Counted from the stretch's first letter, positions 33,403 to 46,678 are shown. The stretch is DNA of 64,000 nt from Saussurea involucrata (GCA_033807775.1 CM066326.1:93288873-93352872), one strand, 5' to 3'. Translations and numbers: made by a program. The notes: generated from the letters alone by a model not told the origin.

Positions 33403-36039
33403 ACATCTCCCCCTTAAAAGAATTTCGTCCCAGAATTCAATTTAAGCGAACAGATGAGGGTATTTGGTTCTCATCTCCGACTCCGATTTCCATGTCGCAT
33501 CCTGACCTCTATGATGTTTCCACAGAACTTTCACTTGCCTGATCTCTTTGTTTCGCAACACTTTAACTTTGTGATCAACTATGGCTTCTGGTTCTTCCAC
33601 GTAGTTCAACCTTTCATCAACTTGAATATCTGGTAGAGAGACAGCCTGATCTGGCGTAACCAAACATTTCCGAAAGTTCGATACATGAAACGCGTTGTGG
33701 ATACGGCTTAACTCTATCGGTAGATCCAATCGGTAAGCTACTTCACCAATTCTTTCTGTAATTGCAAACGGTCCAATATACCTCGGGCTAAGTTTACCAT
33801 GTCTTCCAAATCTAATGACTCATTTCCAAGGCGAGACTTTCAACATCACGAAATCCCCAACTTGAAACTCTAACGGTTTCCGGCGTCGATCTGCGTAGCT
33901 TTTCTGTCTGTCTTGAGCCACTTTCAAACGTTCTCGGATCTGAGTAACCTTATCCGCGGTTAGCTGGACTATTTATGGTCCCGCTAATTGTTTCTCTCCC
34001 ACTTCATTCCAACACAGAGGCGTTCGACATTTTCTACCATACAATACTTCAAACGGTGCCGCTTGAATGCTGGAATGATAACTGTTGTTGTAGGAAAATT
34101 CGATCAACGGTAGATGTTTATCCCACGATCCCCCAAAATCAACTATACAAGCCCGGAGCATATCTTCTAAAGTCTGGATTGTTCTTTCACTCTGACCGTC
34201 GGTTTGAGGATGGTATGTTGTACTTAACTTTATCTGCGTCCCCATCTCCCTTTGAAAGCTTCTCCAAAATCTCGAAGTAAAACGACTATCCCGATCAGAA
34301 ATAATCGAGATTGGAACCCCATGTCGAGTTACTATTTCATCAATATATAATTTGGCTAAGCGTTCCATCGAATCGGTTTCCTTTATTGGTAAGAAATGAG
34401 CAGACTTCGTCAATCTGTCAACAATTACCCAAATAGAATCAAATCCCTTCGAAGTCCTTGGTAGCTTAGTGATGAAGTCCGTAGTAATCTGCTCCCATTT
34501 CCACATCGGTATTTCCAATCGCTGCAACTGACCAAACGGCCTTTGATGTTCAATCTTTACCTTCTTGCACGTATTACAATCTTCCACATGCTTAGCAACA
34601 CTTCTCTTAATCCCTGGCCACCAATAAAATTGTTTCAAATCTCTATACATCTTATTCGTACCTGGATGAATAGAGAAACGAGATTTATGAGCTTCTTGTA
34701 GTACACGATCGCGTAACCCACCCAAACGAGGCACCCAAATTCTGCTCCCCAAACACAACAACCCGCGATCATCTTTTTCTAGTAATTCTGACAACCCCAC
34801 TAATCGTTCTGACTTCAGATGTTCTTCTTGAAACGCTTTTATTTGACACTTTTGCAATTCTTTAAAGATACTCGGTAGAAGTTCAGCCCTTATCGAAATA
34901 ACTCTTATTGTTCCACTCCTTTCCTGACGACTCAAGGCATCGGCCACCACATTCGCCTTTCCCGGATGATAGAGAATTTCACAATCGTAATCATTCACCA
35001 ATTCCAGCCATCTCCTTTGCCTCATATTCAATTCTTTCTGGTCGAAAAGATGTTGGAGACTCTTGTGATCAGTAAAAATCTGACATTTGGTACCATAAAG
35101 ATAATGTCTCCAAATCTTCAACGCGAACACCACTGCTGCTAATTCCATATCGTGTGTAGGGTACTGCCGTTCATGATCTTTCAACTGACGAGAAGCATAC
35201 GCAATCACCTTCCCACGCTGCATAAGTACACATCCTAATCCTAGTTTAGAAGCATCACTGTAGACAACAAAATCTTCTGAACCTTCTAGCAATGCTAAAA
35301 TCGGCGCGCTGCAGAGTCTCTCCTTGAGTATCCTGAATGCTCCATCCTGTTCTGCTTTCCATTCAAACTTCAGATTCTTTCGAGTCAACTTAGTAAGAGG
35401 TGTAGCAATACGAGAAAAGTCCTTTATAAACTTTCGGTAATACCCAGCTAAACCCAGAAAACTACGTACTTCAGTCGGCGTCTTCGGCGGTTCCCATCTT
35501 TCAATCGCTTCCACTTTCGTCGGATCTACTTGAATGCCTTTCTCTGAAACAACATGCCCCAAGAACTGAACTTCCCGCAACCAGAACTCACACTTTGAGA
35601 ATTTAGCGTATAACTTTTCCTCCTTCAGTAACTCCAAAATCAAACGAATATGTTGTGCGTGATCCTCTTTGGATCGGGAATAGATAAGTATATAATCGAT
35701 AAATACAATTACAAATTTATTGAGATAAGGCCTACATACCCGATTCATCAGATCCATAAAAGCGGCCGGAGCGTTCGTCAATCCAAATGGCATTACTAAG
35801 AACTCGTAGTGACCGTACCTCGTACGAAAAGCAGTCTTTAAAACATCTTCTTCTTTAACCTTCAACTGATGGTAGCCAGACCTGAGATCAATCTTGGAGA
35901 AATAGCAAGCTCCAACTAACTGATCGAAGAGATCATCAATTCTAGGAAGTGGATACTTGTTCTTGATCGTGCGCTTATTCAGTTCCCGGTAGTCGATACA
36001 CATTCTCATTGAGCTGTCTTTTTTTTTCACAAACAACAC
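33403..36039 (-). pseudogene. Element G pol: RT, RNase H, integrase, chromodomain
   Basis: Continuation of the gag-protease frame after TAA 36094-36096. RT has YPLPRIDDL, MPFGLTNAP and, in place of the usual FIDD, FIDYILIYS: the second catalytic Asp is Tyr (codon 35692-35694). RNase H (YSDASKLGLG), integrase zinc site (HPG...CNTCKKV), DFITKLP and YHPQTDGQSER are present. Two more stops, TAA 33973-33975 and TGA 33820-33822, precede the chromodomain-like tail (YVEEPEAIVDHKVKVL ... VLWKHHRGQDATW, 33729-33442). RT would be inactive because of the Tyr change alone. Confidence 0.88.
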
Positions 36040-36093
36040 TGGTGCACCCCAAGGCGAAGAGCTAGGTCTGATGAAGCCTTTATCGGATAGGTC

Positions 36094-38100
36094 TTACAGT
36101 TGCGTCATCATCTCTTTCATCTCTGGAGGAGCAAGTCGGTATGGTGCACGAGCAATAGGAGCGGCTCCAGGTATCAGGTCTATGCCAAACTCTACTTGCC
36201 TATCAGGAGGGAGACTATTCAAGTCCTCAGGAAAAACCTCTGGAAACTCACTAACAATAGGAATATCTTCCAACCTATTATTTTCAGGCCTACTATCTAT
36301 CACATAGGCTAAGTAACTCGGGCAACCCTTGCTGACACACTTACGGGCTTCTATCATAGAAATAAGACAAGACTGATGATTGCTACGATCACCATAAATC
36401 ACCACTGATCTCTTATCAGGTAGAACAACATTAATTATCTTCTTATCACAAACTATGCTAGCCTGATTCTTAGCAAACCAATCCATTCCTACCACCACAT
36501 CAAATTCGATCAAGGCTATAGGAAACAATCGTATTGGTACACCATAACCCTCTATATCAATCACACAGCCATCAAATACTTCTTTTACCGACACCTGATT
36601 ATCATTCGCAGTGTCTACCAGCAAAGCATGTTTTAACATTTTAGGCTCTAAATGCATGTGAGCAGCAAACGAAGGCGACACAAAGGATCGGTTTGCACCA
36701 GAATCAAATAACACCTTAGCATGTGTAGAGTTTATGAAAAATGTACCTGTAACCACATCCGGAGTTTCCTCCGCTTCTTTAGCGGTCATTTGGAACGTAC
36801 GACCCCTTGCTTTCGGCGGTTCTATCCTTGGAATTACGGGGCTGTCAATTGCTGGTTTCCCTGATAATCCACCCTGTTGTATTTTTCTTTGCGGACAATG
36901 TGGCTGAAGATGATCCGGAGAATTACATGTGTAGCAAAACCGCGTAACGCGACAATCTTTAGAAACATGCTCGGTCTTCCCACACCTATAGCAAACCCGC
37001 GATTCACTCTGACAGTTTCCTTGATGAACACGGTGGCACTTCGGACAAGGTCTTTCCATTGGTCGGAAAGGTGCACGGTTATCGAACTTCTGAAATCTGG
37101 GCTTTTTCGGATCGTGAGGTGGTCCTTCCCATTTTCTTTTCCCCATACTCCTATCACTGGCATCTCTTCTGTCATCTCGTTCCACATTTTCAGCAGCGTC
37201 CACTGCGGCTGTAAAGGTATCTGGCCTTGTTGCAGTAACCAATCTTCTAACCTCCGAATTGAGCCCATAGATGTATCTGTCCATCTTCAATTTCTCTGTA
37301 GCAACATAATATCCCGCAAAACGAGATTTCTCTAAGAACCTTGCGGTATAGTCTCTTACTGACAAATTCCCTTGTTGCAGACTCATAAATTCCTCTTCCA
37401 ATTGTCTGACAGCTGCTTGTGGACAGAAGTGTTGTGTGAAAACTAAAACAAATTCTTCCCAAGGGAAAGTAGAATATATGTCTGCTCCTTCGGATTCCAT
37501 ATGAGCCTCCCACCAATACAAGGCATCACCCTTCAACAGTGTTGTTCCATACAGTACTCTATCCTCCTCAGCACACTTACTTGTCTTGAATATAGCTTCC
37601 ATTTCCTTCAGCCACCTCATTGCTTTCACTGGGTCCCGGTCTCCTGAATACGTAGGGGGTTTGCAACCAAGAAACATCTTATAATCACACTTCTTCGTTA
37701 TTGGTAAAACAGTAGAGGTGATTGGCATTTCGACTTCTTCTTCCGGACCTGGTGGATCAGCTTCACTGTTTCGACTTCGTTCAATCATTGCTTGTATACT
37801 AGCCTGTAACCTTCCCATTTCAGCAGTCAGGTCTTCTCGCGTAACAAACTCTGTACCTTGAGTTCTTCCCCCGGTTCGGCCCCCTGTTCCACCCCCAGTT
37901 CTACCTCCAGTTCTACCTCCAGTTCTGCCTCTACCACGATCTCCTCCTCTTCCCCCTGTTCCTACTGGTGGGTTTTCTTCACCCGGATTCCCTCCTCCCC
38001 TCCGAATCATCTGTCTAGTGCCACTCGCCATTCTGTAGATTCGAACAAGGTTAATATACACATAAGCATATACCCCATATAACAAGGTATTCCAGTTCAA
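36094..38100 (-). pseudogene. Element G gag and protease
   Basis: Met near 38031 (MASGTRQMIRRGGG) is the likely start. A Gly/Arg/Thr repeat (GGRTGGRTGGGTGG) comes first, then the gypsy gag core (CKPPTYSGDRDPVKAMRWL, ALYWWEAHMES, FPWEEFVLVFTQHFCPQ), then knuckles around CPKCHRVHQGNC, CYRCGKTEHVSKDC and CYTCNSPDHLQPHC, and a protease with VLFDSGANRSFV. The frame ends at TAA 36094-36096 (a Gln codon in H), just before RT. Sequence similar to the gag core recurs at 63818-64000 on the plus strand. Confidence 0.88.
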
Positions 38101-38279
38101 ACATGCACCTGTAAAAACATAATTACACTGGCCAAGTGTAATTCGAAATTACCTTACATGATGTTCTTTCTACCTTTCATACTTAGCAATCCCCAGGTTC
38201 TATCATAATAGGGACATCCTACTTCACATGCAGTTTAAGTCTAGGTACGAATATTTATACCTAAATCCCTTAAACTAAG
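38101..38279 (-). other. Leader of element G between PBS and gag
   Basis: Non-coding, about 180 bp, no clear structure. Confidence 0.6.
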
Positions 38280-38291
38280 GCTCTGATACCA
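38280..38291 (-). other. Primer-binding site of element G
   Basis: TGGTATCAGAGC on the minus strand two bases from the 5' LTR. Confidence 0.9.
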
Positions 38292-38293
38292 TT

Positions 38294-39965
38294 TGTAACG
38301 TCCCCGATTTCCAAATATACAAATAACATATATTCATGCCATAATATCATCAAAAGATACATTATATATAACACGTTCGGTCCCAAAGTCTAGGTAACAT
38401 AAAAATAAACGAGTACAAATTTTTCGCGGAATACAATACATGTTGATTAATAACAAAGTCATGGGTTCAAAACATAGTTATGTCATCAACACAAAAGTCT
38501 TCACAAGAGATATCCACGGCATAAACTTTTCACTTGCCCTTACCCGATCCACCACCTGGAATACATATTTTTAAAACAGAAAAATGAGGGTTAGACCTAA
38601 TGGTCCAGTGAGAAAATCCATGTCAGTTGAAACTTGCCAAGAATCCAATTAAATAAAACCTTTTTATACAAACACACATATATCACACGTAATTAAATAC
38701 CAACCAAGACTTGCGATTCGTATCCACTCATTCCCCCTTATTCCTCCACAATTGGCCAAACTAGTGGTTGCAAGCCAACTAGTCAATTTACTCTGCTGTA
38801 CAACATCTACAGTAAACACGCCTGTCCGCTTACCGGAACCCGACAACACACCGGTCCGCACCTCAGATCCCGGCCCTGTATTCTCGCAGAATACTCATAT
38901 AATTACAGTATACCATCATGTATATAAACATTTCAATAAAAATACATAATCACATTATGTATCACATTCTCAATCCATACATATCCATTTCATATAGATA
39001 TATAAATCACATATATATGTATTCCAGTTGAAAAATGTTTTTAAAATAAAACTCACCTTAATGCTTTTCCAAGTTCTCCAAAAATCTCTTCAACAAGTCC
39101 CACTTTTATCTTTGAATTTTACTATCTGAAATAGTTAATTAACAAGAATACACCTCATTAATAAATCTGAATTTTAACACTTTTCGCAACCCACAGCTTG
39201 CGAATTCCTCACTTTTCGCAACCCACTGTTGCGAAAACCAAAGAACTCGCAACCCACTATTGCGAAAACCTTAGAACTCGCAACCCACTGTTGCGAAAAC
39301 CTCACTTCTCGCAACCTAGTGTTGCGAAAACCCCACTTCTCGCAACCTACTGTTGCGAAAACCCCACTTCTCGCAACCTACTGTTGCGAAAACCTGCAAA
39401 ATTACTGTTCATCGTATTTTTAATTAAGCTCAGCCAAAAACGACTTTCATTCCAATATTTACCCAGAAATCGTACTTTTAAGCTTAGACTTCCCAAAACA
39501 TCCATTTTTAACAAAACCCACCTAAAAACTTAACTAGCAACTCAAGAACACTTTTAAGAAATTAAAACACATACAAGGATGGATTTGTTACCTTGCTTAC
39601 ATCAGTTTGGTCCTTAAATTACAGCAACATACTCTGGATTTCTTCCTTCTTCTTTCCCTTAATCTCTCTCTCGATTTCCTTCTCTCTCTCTCTAAACCGA
39701 ACACACTACACACTAACACTTAGGATATTTTCTCTTAATTGAAAAAAAAGGACACCTATCCTTACTAAAATAGGAAGTCGGTTTTGGCTAAAGAGGTTTG
39801 GATAAAAGACCAAACAAACCTTAAACTTATCTCACTTGGCAATAAATACCCTAAACTTTCAAATAAAAATTAAAACTTACCCCTAACTTTTTACTCCATA
39901 AAACACTAACATAAAACTTATAAATTTTTTCAAATTTAAATTAGATAAAATACCTGGTTATTACA
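38294..39965 (-). repeat. 5' LTR of element G
   Basis: 1672 bp, seven hairpin units at about 39183-39395, otherwise nearly the same as the left LTR. Confidence 0.9.
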
Positions 39966-42884
39966 CCGGCCTACTAGCTGTTAAGTACATTAACGATCCA
40001 ATCATCCCTCGGTATTCTCGAACATCAATTTCTTTGCCATCTGGATCTAGACCAAGCTTTGCACCATGAGCCATCGGAGTGCGAATTGTAGTGCTCTTAT
40101 CCATTTTGAATTTCTTCAAAATATCAAAGACATACTTTGACTGGTTGATAAAGATTCCATCAGGTAATTGCTTAACTTGAAGTCCAAGAAAAAAATTAAT
40201 TTCCCCTATCATGCTCATTTTAAACCTGGAAGTCATGAGATCAGAAAACCATGTACTCAAAGATTTGTTAGTAGCACCAAAAATAATGTCATCTACATAA
40301 ATTTGTACTAAGCAGATATCATGATTTTCACGAAAAATGAATAAAGTTGTGTCAATAGCTCCTTTGATAAATCCAGATTCTAGCAAAAAGGTTGACAATT
40401 CGTCGTACCACGCGCGCGGTGCTTGTTTCAGACCATACAAGGCCTTATCAAGACAATACACAAAATCAGGTTTATCTTGATTAATAAACCCCTCTGGTTG
40501 GGATACATAAACTTCTTCTTTAAGTCCCCCGTACAGAAAAGCTGTCTTGACATCCATCTGATATACGGTAAAGTCTCGATAAGCTACAAAAGCAAGAAAC
40601 ATTCTGATAGCTTCTAATCTTGCAACCGGCGCGTATGTCTCATCGTAATCTATACCTTCTTGTTGTCGATAACCCTTCGCTACCAAACGAGCTTTATTTC
40701 TCACAACAATACCATCTTTATCCTTTTTGTTCTTGAAAATCCACTTAGTGCCGATTATGCTTTTTCTTTTAGGCCTTGGAACAAGTCTCCACACCTTCAA
40801 TGCTTCAAACTGATTTAACTCTTCCTGCATGGCAATAATCCAATCCGGATCATTCAATGCTTCAGATACCTTTGATGGTTCAACATTGCTTAAAAAACAA
40901 GCGAATAAGCATTCATTTGGAGTCGCGGACTTGGATCTTGTAGAAACACATGAAGATGGATCACCAATGATTTGATGAATTGGATGTGCCTGTGTCCATT
41001 TTGCTGTGTGAGGGAGGGGATCAACTGTCTCTTGAACACTTTCCAAAACTTGAGAAGGAGGTTCAGGTATTCCTGCTTCACTTGAAGAAACAGGTATCAC
41101 TTCTGGAGTTGGAGGAGATAACTCAACGACACTCTCAGATTCAGATTCTGGAACTGGCGGTTGATTAACAATCGGATTTTGGTTTACTTCCTCATTAGGT
41201 TGAACAACTTCAGTTTCTTCTTGAATCTGAGATGAATTCATTTCATCGATTGTCATTGGCTCCACGATTTCAGATATCACTTGTGGTTCTTCAGTAACCA
41301 CTGTTTGATCTTCAGTTGCCTCGTGTTCAGGAACGACTGGAACTACATCATTGACAGAGTTAGTTGCAGCGGAATTAGAAGTAGATGCATTCACAGTTTC
41401 CTGATTTGACACATTAGAAATAACATCAGTATTAGTAGAAGGCACATCATTATAAAAATACTCAAATAACAAATCAAGATCAGAAAGTGTATTAGAAATC
41501 AAATTCGGATCTTGAGTTGTTGGTTGTGGAACAGGTTCTGAACCGATTTGTCCAGAAGCTAAAATTCCTGTTAAATCGGGTTCTGGTCCTGTTTGGCCGG
41601 AAACCATTTCTTCAGATTCATCAAATTTGACATTTACGCTTTCCACCACTTTTCTAGCCGAAGTTAGATACACTCTGTATGCGGCTGAAGTAAGAGCATA
41701 ACCAAGAAAAATTCCTTCATCTGCTTTCGGACTGAACTTGTTCAAATTTTCCCGATCATTCAATACAAAACATTTGCACCCAAAAGCTCGGAAATATTTG
41801 ACATTTGGTTTGATGCCGTTCATAAGCTCATAAAGAGTTTTGTTGAATCGTCGATGAAGGATAGACCTGTTTTGTGTGTGACATGCTGTAGACACTGTCT
41901 TAGCCCAATGAGATAAAGGAAGACCTGAATAAGCAAGCATAGTACGAGCAGCTTCAACCAAGGTTCTATTTCGTCTCTCCACAATACCATTCTGTTGAGT
42001 GTTCTTGCGGCAGAAAACTGTTGAGTAATACCATTTTCTTCATAGAACGCTTGTAGAATACTATTCTTGAATTCCGTACCGTTGTCGGATCTGACGACTT
42101 TCACTGCCTTTTGCTTATTAGTCTGAATGGTCTTGATGAGATTGATAAGGATTGTTGGAGTTTCATCTTTTGACTTCAGAAACTTCACCCATGTATATCG
42201 TGAGTAATCATCAACCACCACCAAAACGTATCTTTTCTTCCCAATACTTTTTGTCTTCATTGGCCCACACAAATCGACATGTAAAATATCAAGAATATCC
42301 TTCGTGCAAAAATCAGGTTTCGGCTTGTGAGGAACTTTCTTCATTTTGCCCTTTTCACAATCTTGACAAAGATGATCTTTTTGAAATCTCAGTGATGGAA
42401 GACCTCGAACCAATTCACTTTTGGCTAACTTATCCATGTATCGAAAGTTGAGATGAGCCAGTCTTCTATGCCATAGCCAGCTTTGTTGTGTTGTTGCTTT
42501 TGACAAAAGACAGATATCCGAGGGGGTGTTAATAGTTGAGAAATCGATGTTGTATAAATTGGATTTCCTTTTTCCAACTAATAACTCTTTTCCGTTGTCA
42601 TTCTTCACAGCAACTCTTTTGGACTTGAAGCTGACTTCTAATTCTTTGTCGCAAAACTGTCCAATGCTGAATAAATTGTGGCTTAGACCTTCAACATAGC
42701 TCACTCTTTTTACTATGATATTTCCTTGAACGAGATCTCCATATCCAAGAATGGGTGATGTTGTGCAATTACCAAACTTGACACGTCCACAAGACTTTTC
42801 TTTAAAGTTAGATAATAAAGACTTATTGCCAGTCATATGTTTGGTGCATCCAGAATCAAGATACCACAAACGACTTGGCTGCAA
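39966..42884 (-). pseudogene. Element F pol: protease, integrase, RT (copia order)
   Basis: The frame opens with WYLDSGCTKHMTG, the copia protease active site. Integrase follows with WLWHRRLAHLN and CQDCEKGK (zinc site), HVDLCGPM, DYSRYTWV and RSDNGTEF. Near 42000 a one-base deletion shifts the frame; the next frame starts with RRNRTLVEAARTML. A Pro/Glu/Ser-rich linker (41100-41600) precedes RT with WIFKNKKDKDG, YAPVARLEAIR, MDVKTAFLYG and YVDDIIFGA. G interrupts it after LTASRP. The order protease-integrase-RT-RNase H identifies Ty1/copia. Confidence 0.88.
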
Positions 42885-42893
42885 GTAAGCACA

Positions 42894-45682
42894 TCAAACA
42901 GATTTAGGTACCCATATAGATTTGGGTCCTTTCTTGTTAGTCCTTTTCTTTTTAAAGTCTTTATTATTATAATATGCATGTGAATTATAAAACGAATCAT
43001 AAACAAAATCAGAATCGGAATTATAAAAATTACCACCAGAATTACAACTTGATGAGCAACAGAAACCATCATTTGCAATTTGAATCATTTGCTTTATTGA
43101 ATAACGCAAAGAATTATTACAATTCTTATTATTACAAGCAAATGAATTCTTATTACAAACATTGTCATCTATGTCACTCGAGTCAGTTGTTGAAAATTCT
43201 GGAGGTATGCTTTTGATTTTCCAGATTTGCTTTCGCCGCTTGTTCACAACCCTATCTGAAAAAGTAGAATAAGAAGAATCAGAGACATTTTCAGAAATAG
43301 GGGGTTGATTCTTTGACCTTCTTCTTTTACGACGATTTGAATTATAAAAAAATGTATTTATCGTAAAAATATCATCTATTTTCTCCGATTTAATTACAGA
43401 TTCAGAAGAGAGAATTTTATTTAAAAAATCAATCTTTGAAACAGTTTCATTTTCTTTTTCCTCAGAGTTATTTTCTTTCTCATTTTCTGATTTATTGGTC
43501 TCAGAATCAGTTTCAATATTGGAAGAGGAAAAGTTTTAGTTTTGATCAACATCCATTTTATCATCTTTAGAATCTGCTTGTATATTTCTTTTATTTAAAA
43601 TTTCTAACTTGGATTCAAGATCAACGATTTTATTTTCAAGACTAACGATTTTAGCTTCTAATACTAAAGGAGGAATATATCTTTTAGTATCATACAATAC
43701 TTCGGATTTATTCTCCTTATTAGTATTATTAGCATATATATCAAAATAATCGTTTGATAAAGAATATTTGTTAGAATTTTTAGACTTAGAAATGTACTTC
43801 GCATTTTCACGAGTATAAACAAATGGAAGTTGCATTTTAGTAGTAAGTTTCCTTTTCTCTTCTTCTATTTTTGAAACTTCCTCATCATTTGTCCAATTAA
43901 TCTTAAATTGAGGAGCATATCTACCAAGATGTAAAAAATCAAATTCATATAAAGTAGGAACTTTCGTTTTAGCCTCATCTAAAAATGTGGATTTTCAAAT
44001 CCGAGTCCCCATTTCTCCTTTATAGACGTATAACTCCTTGGTTTATTTAAATAAACTGTTTGTTCCGATTGACCTCTTACATATAATTTCTCTTCTAATT
44101 CTGAAATTTTATCAGAAAAAGTATCTTTCATCTCGGTCATAGTCTTCAAAGATTCAATATACAATTTGTTTGTCTCTTCTAATTCTTCTATTTTCTTTTG
44201 CATTTTATCTTTTGTGTCAACCAAAATCATTTTTTCATCTTGAAGATTTACATTAAGCTTTATAATTGATTTTGATTGATCATTATTAATTTCTTTTTCA
44301 GAAATAAGTTTTGAACGGAGCGTACGAATAGCATTTACGACCATGTTCATTTGAGATAAAAGAAATTCATAATCAAACTTAGAAGGTACCTCAGATTCAT
44401 CGCTTGAGCTCTCTTGATCATCCACCTCATTATCACTTGCATCATCTCCAATAAAGCACAAATCGGCCGTTTCCTCATTCTGGGTTTCATCATCAGAGTA
44501 ATCCAAAAAGTATTATTCTTCAACAAGCAAGATTGTTCCATTATCCTTCTTCTCGGCCAGTTCCAACTTATTCTTGTAATAAGATGAGTCACAAGCCACT
44601 TTGATTTTGCATTCTCTAGCCATATGCCCCGTTTTGCCACATTTAAAGCAAGTAACTACCTTTTTCTCATCTTCCTTCCTTTTCTCAGATTGATTGGTAG
44701 TATCGAATTTTGGGACATAAGGTTTTGCACTACCACTCTCTTGATTAAATTTCCTTGAACCCGAAGTATATCTCAGATTGTTCGATCCCGTTCTATTTTG
44801 ATACTTCTTCTGAAAATGTTGAGTGAGAAGTATCATGGCTTTCTCTAGCTCTTCACCATCATCTTCGACATTGCCATCATATGCACTTTCCATCAAGCTC
44901 TTCTCAGCTAACTGACTTGCTAGTAAAGCAATCGGGTCAATCGTCTTTCCTTTGTTTTTCTTATCCATCTTAGCCTTCTTTCCCTTGACCATCTCTTCAT
45001 CAGTCATCAGAATCTAGTATAACTCTTGAATCTGCATTGTTGAAATCCTCACATCATTTCGAAGCCTATGACAAGATTTGTTCCACTCCGGTTGAAGAGC
45101 ATTTAAGAACTTCAAGTTTGCCTCTAACTCAGTCTTGATAACTTTGATCTTATAAAGATCATTCATTACTGCCCAAAATCTATCAAAGACGCTCTTCAAA
45201 GACTCATTCTCTTTGGCTTTAAAACCTTCAAAATTATTCATGAACCGTGTTTGTCTAAGTTGTGTAGCAACCGCAGATCCTAGCATAATCTTCTCAAGTT
45301 GAGACCACATCATTGTTATATTATTCTTATAACAATCGATTCTATTGTAGATGTGATTTGGGAGAGCTAGAATGAGGAATGACTTTGCCTCCCTATCTCC
45401 TTGAGATCGCAAATTTTCTTCCGGCGTATAATCTTTGGGTTTCTTTAGAGTTCTTGTAGCCGGAGTGGTTGCGGTTGCCGGAACATTCACATATGGTTTG
45501 ACAAACGGACCTTCTAAAAGAGAACGCATGATGTTTTCTCCATTGTTTTGTTACTCAACAAAGTTAATAAAACGGTCTTGCCATTGAGAGAATTCGTTTT
45601 CGTTAATAAGTACCGGAGGCCTCGTGTTAGACCCCAATGACATCATAATGTCGTTCTTATACTGATTTTCTTGAAAAGCCAT
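42894..45682 (-). pseudogene. Element F long gag region
   Basis: ATG at 45682 (MAFQENQYKND). The core shows NEFSQWQDRFINFV, LILALPNHIYNRID, TMMWSQLEKIM and FDRFWAVMNDLY, a UBN2-type copia gag, then the knuckle CFKCGKTGHMAREC (about 44640). A coiled coil (44400-44050), Asn/Ser-rich segments, a basic patch RRKRRR and a Cys-rich segment follow. The region is about 930 codons, much longer than a simple copia gag. Three stops lie in one frame (45551, 45014, 44513), then stops or shifts near 43980 and 43536, and a last stop after IWVPKSV at 42894, directly before protease in the same frame. Confidence 0.8.
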
Positions 45683-45734
45683 GGTCAACACAGATTGTAG
45701 AAACTGAAAATTCCCAAAGACAGAAACTCTCCAG

Positions 45735-46035
45735 AGGCAGTAGCGCAAAGCTCAAAATGCGCCAAAGAGGGTCGCGCAAATAATGAAATGCGCCAAAGAG
45801 GGTCGCGCAAAGTTCACTTAGAAAAATTCAAAACTCTGAAATTTCTCTGAAGGTAGCGTAAAGTACCAAATGCGCTATAGACAGTAGCGCAAAGTATGAA
45901 AAATTCGCTTCAGTTGGTGGCGCAAAGTGTGACGAGATTCTCACTTGACAGATTCAAATGACACTGGAACTGAGGATGGCGCAAATGTTGGCGCAAAGTG
46001 ATATGAACTGGCGCAATACTCAGATCTGGCGCAAT
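45735..46035 (-). repeat. GCGCAA-rich array in the leader of F
   Basis: GCGCAA occurs nine times in 300 bp, with TGCGCC or TGCGCT three times in inverted sense, so stems such as TGCGC/GCGCA can form. Spacing is irregular (about 13-80 bp). Confidence 0.8.
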
Positions 46036-46461
46036 ACACACTGATTCGATCAAAAACACACTGAATCACAAAATCACAGAATCTAATTGTTACAGAAGTG
46101 TTCGAAAACGAAATCCTAGCACAAGATCTTCAAGAAAATTCGTCTGAAAACCTCTGAAATCACGTCTGAACAGATCGAGCATAAGACTTTTGCAAACATT
46201 CCAGAAAACCACAAAACCTTCAAATTGATGATTCAAAACTCTGAATTGGCTCTTAATTCGTGAAACAAAGATGATCTACTAACAAAACCGAATCCAAAGA
46301 ACGAATTCTTGAACAAATTCGATCAAAAATCACCAGAATTTGATAGAAATCTAAGAAAACGAGATTTTCTTAAGAAAATCGATCAAATTCTCTTGAGAAA
46401 TCACCAAATTCGTATGATTGATCAGTAGAAATCACCAAATTCCTTCTCTAAATCTTGTTCC
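46036..46461 (-). other. Leader of element F between PBS and the GCGCAA array
   Basis: AT-rich, non-coding, with several AATTCGAT-like repeats. No ORF of note. Confidence 0.6.
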
Positions 46462-46474
46462 TGCTATGATACCA
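46462..46474 (-). other. Primer-binding site of element F (variant)
   Basis: TGGTATCATAGCA on the minus strand, two bases from the LTR. Position nine differs from the TGGTATCAGAGC of the other elements here (G to T), which may be a mutation or another tRNA-Met. Confidence 0.8.
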
Positions 46475-46476
46475 AT

Positions 46477-46678
46477 TGTTATTCCAAGATCAAACAAGAA
46501 TAGAGAGAGAAATCTAGAGAGAGAAGTACGTCATCTATTACTCTCAATATGTGAACTGTACAATACAAAAGCTTAACACAAGGGTTTATATACCCCTTGA
46601 CTAGACAAAGTCAAACTACACTTATTACAAAAGTATTACATAATAAGCCTTGATTACAACATAAATGTAGCATTAACA
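46477..46678 (-). repeat. 5' LTR of element F
   Basis: 202 bp; one mismatch to the left LTR (C/T near 46634). TATATAAA box on the minus strand at 46585-46592. TSD GTTTT at 46679-46683. Confidence 0.9.

Larger units (their letters stand above)
31700..39965 (-). mobile_element. Element G: Ty3/gypsy chromovirus (Tekay/Del-like), complete, 8266 bp
   Basis: LTRs 31700-33402 (1703 bp) and 38294-39965 (1672 bp); the 31-bp difference is one unit of a tandem hairpin repeat, and about nine other bases differ. PBS 38280-38291. One continuous gag-pol frame with three nonsense codons. It inserted between RT and RNase H of F with TSD CCGGC. Confidence 0.92.
19480..46678 (-). mobile_element. Element F: Ty1/copia retrotransposon with short LTRs and extra ORF, hosting G and H
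   Basis: 202-bp LTRs at 19480-19681 and 46477-46678 differ at one base. Minus-strand order: PBS, hairpin-rich leader, long gag region, protease-integrase, RT-RNase H (split by G), non-coding stretch, H, extra ORF, PPT. Removing G and H leaves about 10.5 kb. It inserted in the extra ORF of E with TSD GTTTT. gag and pol carry nonsense codons and frameshifts even though the LTRs are almost identical. Confidence 0.9.
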
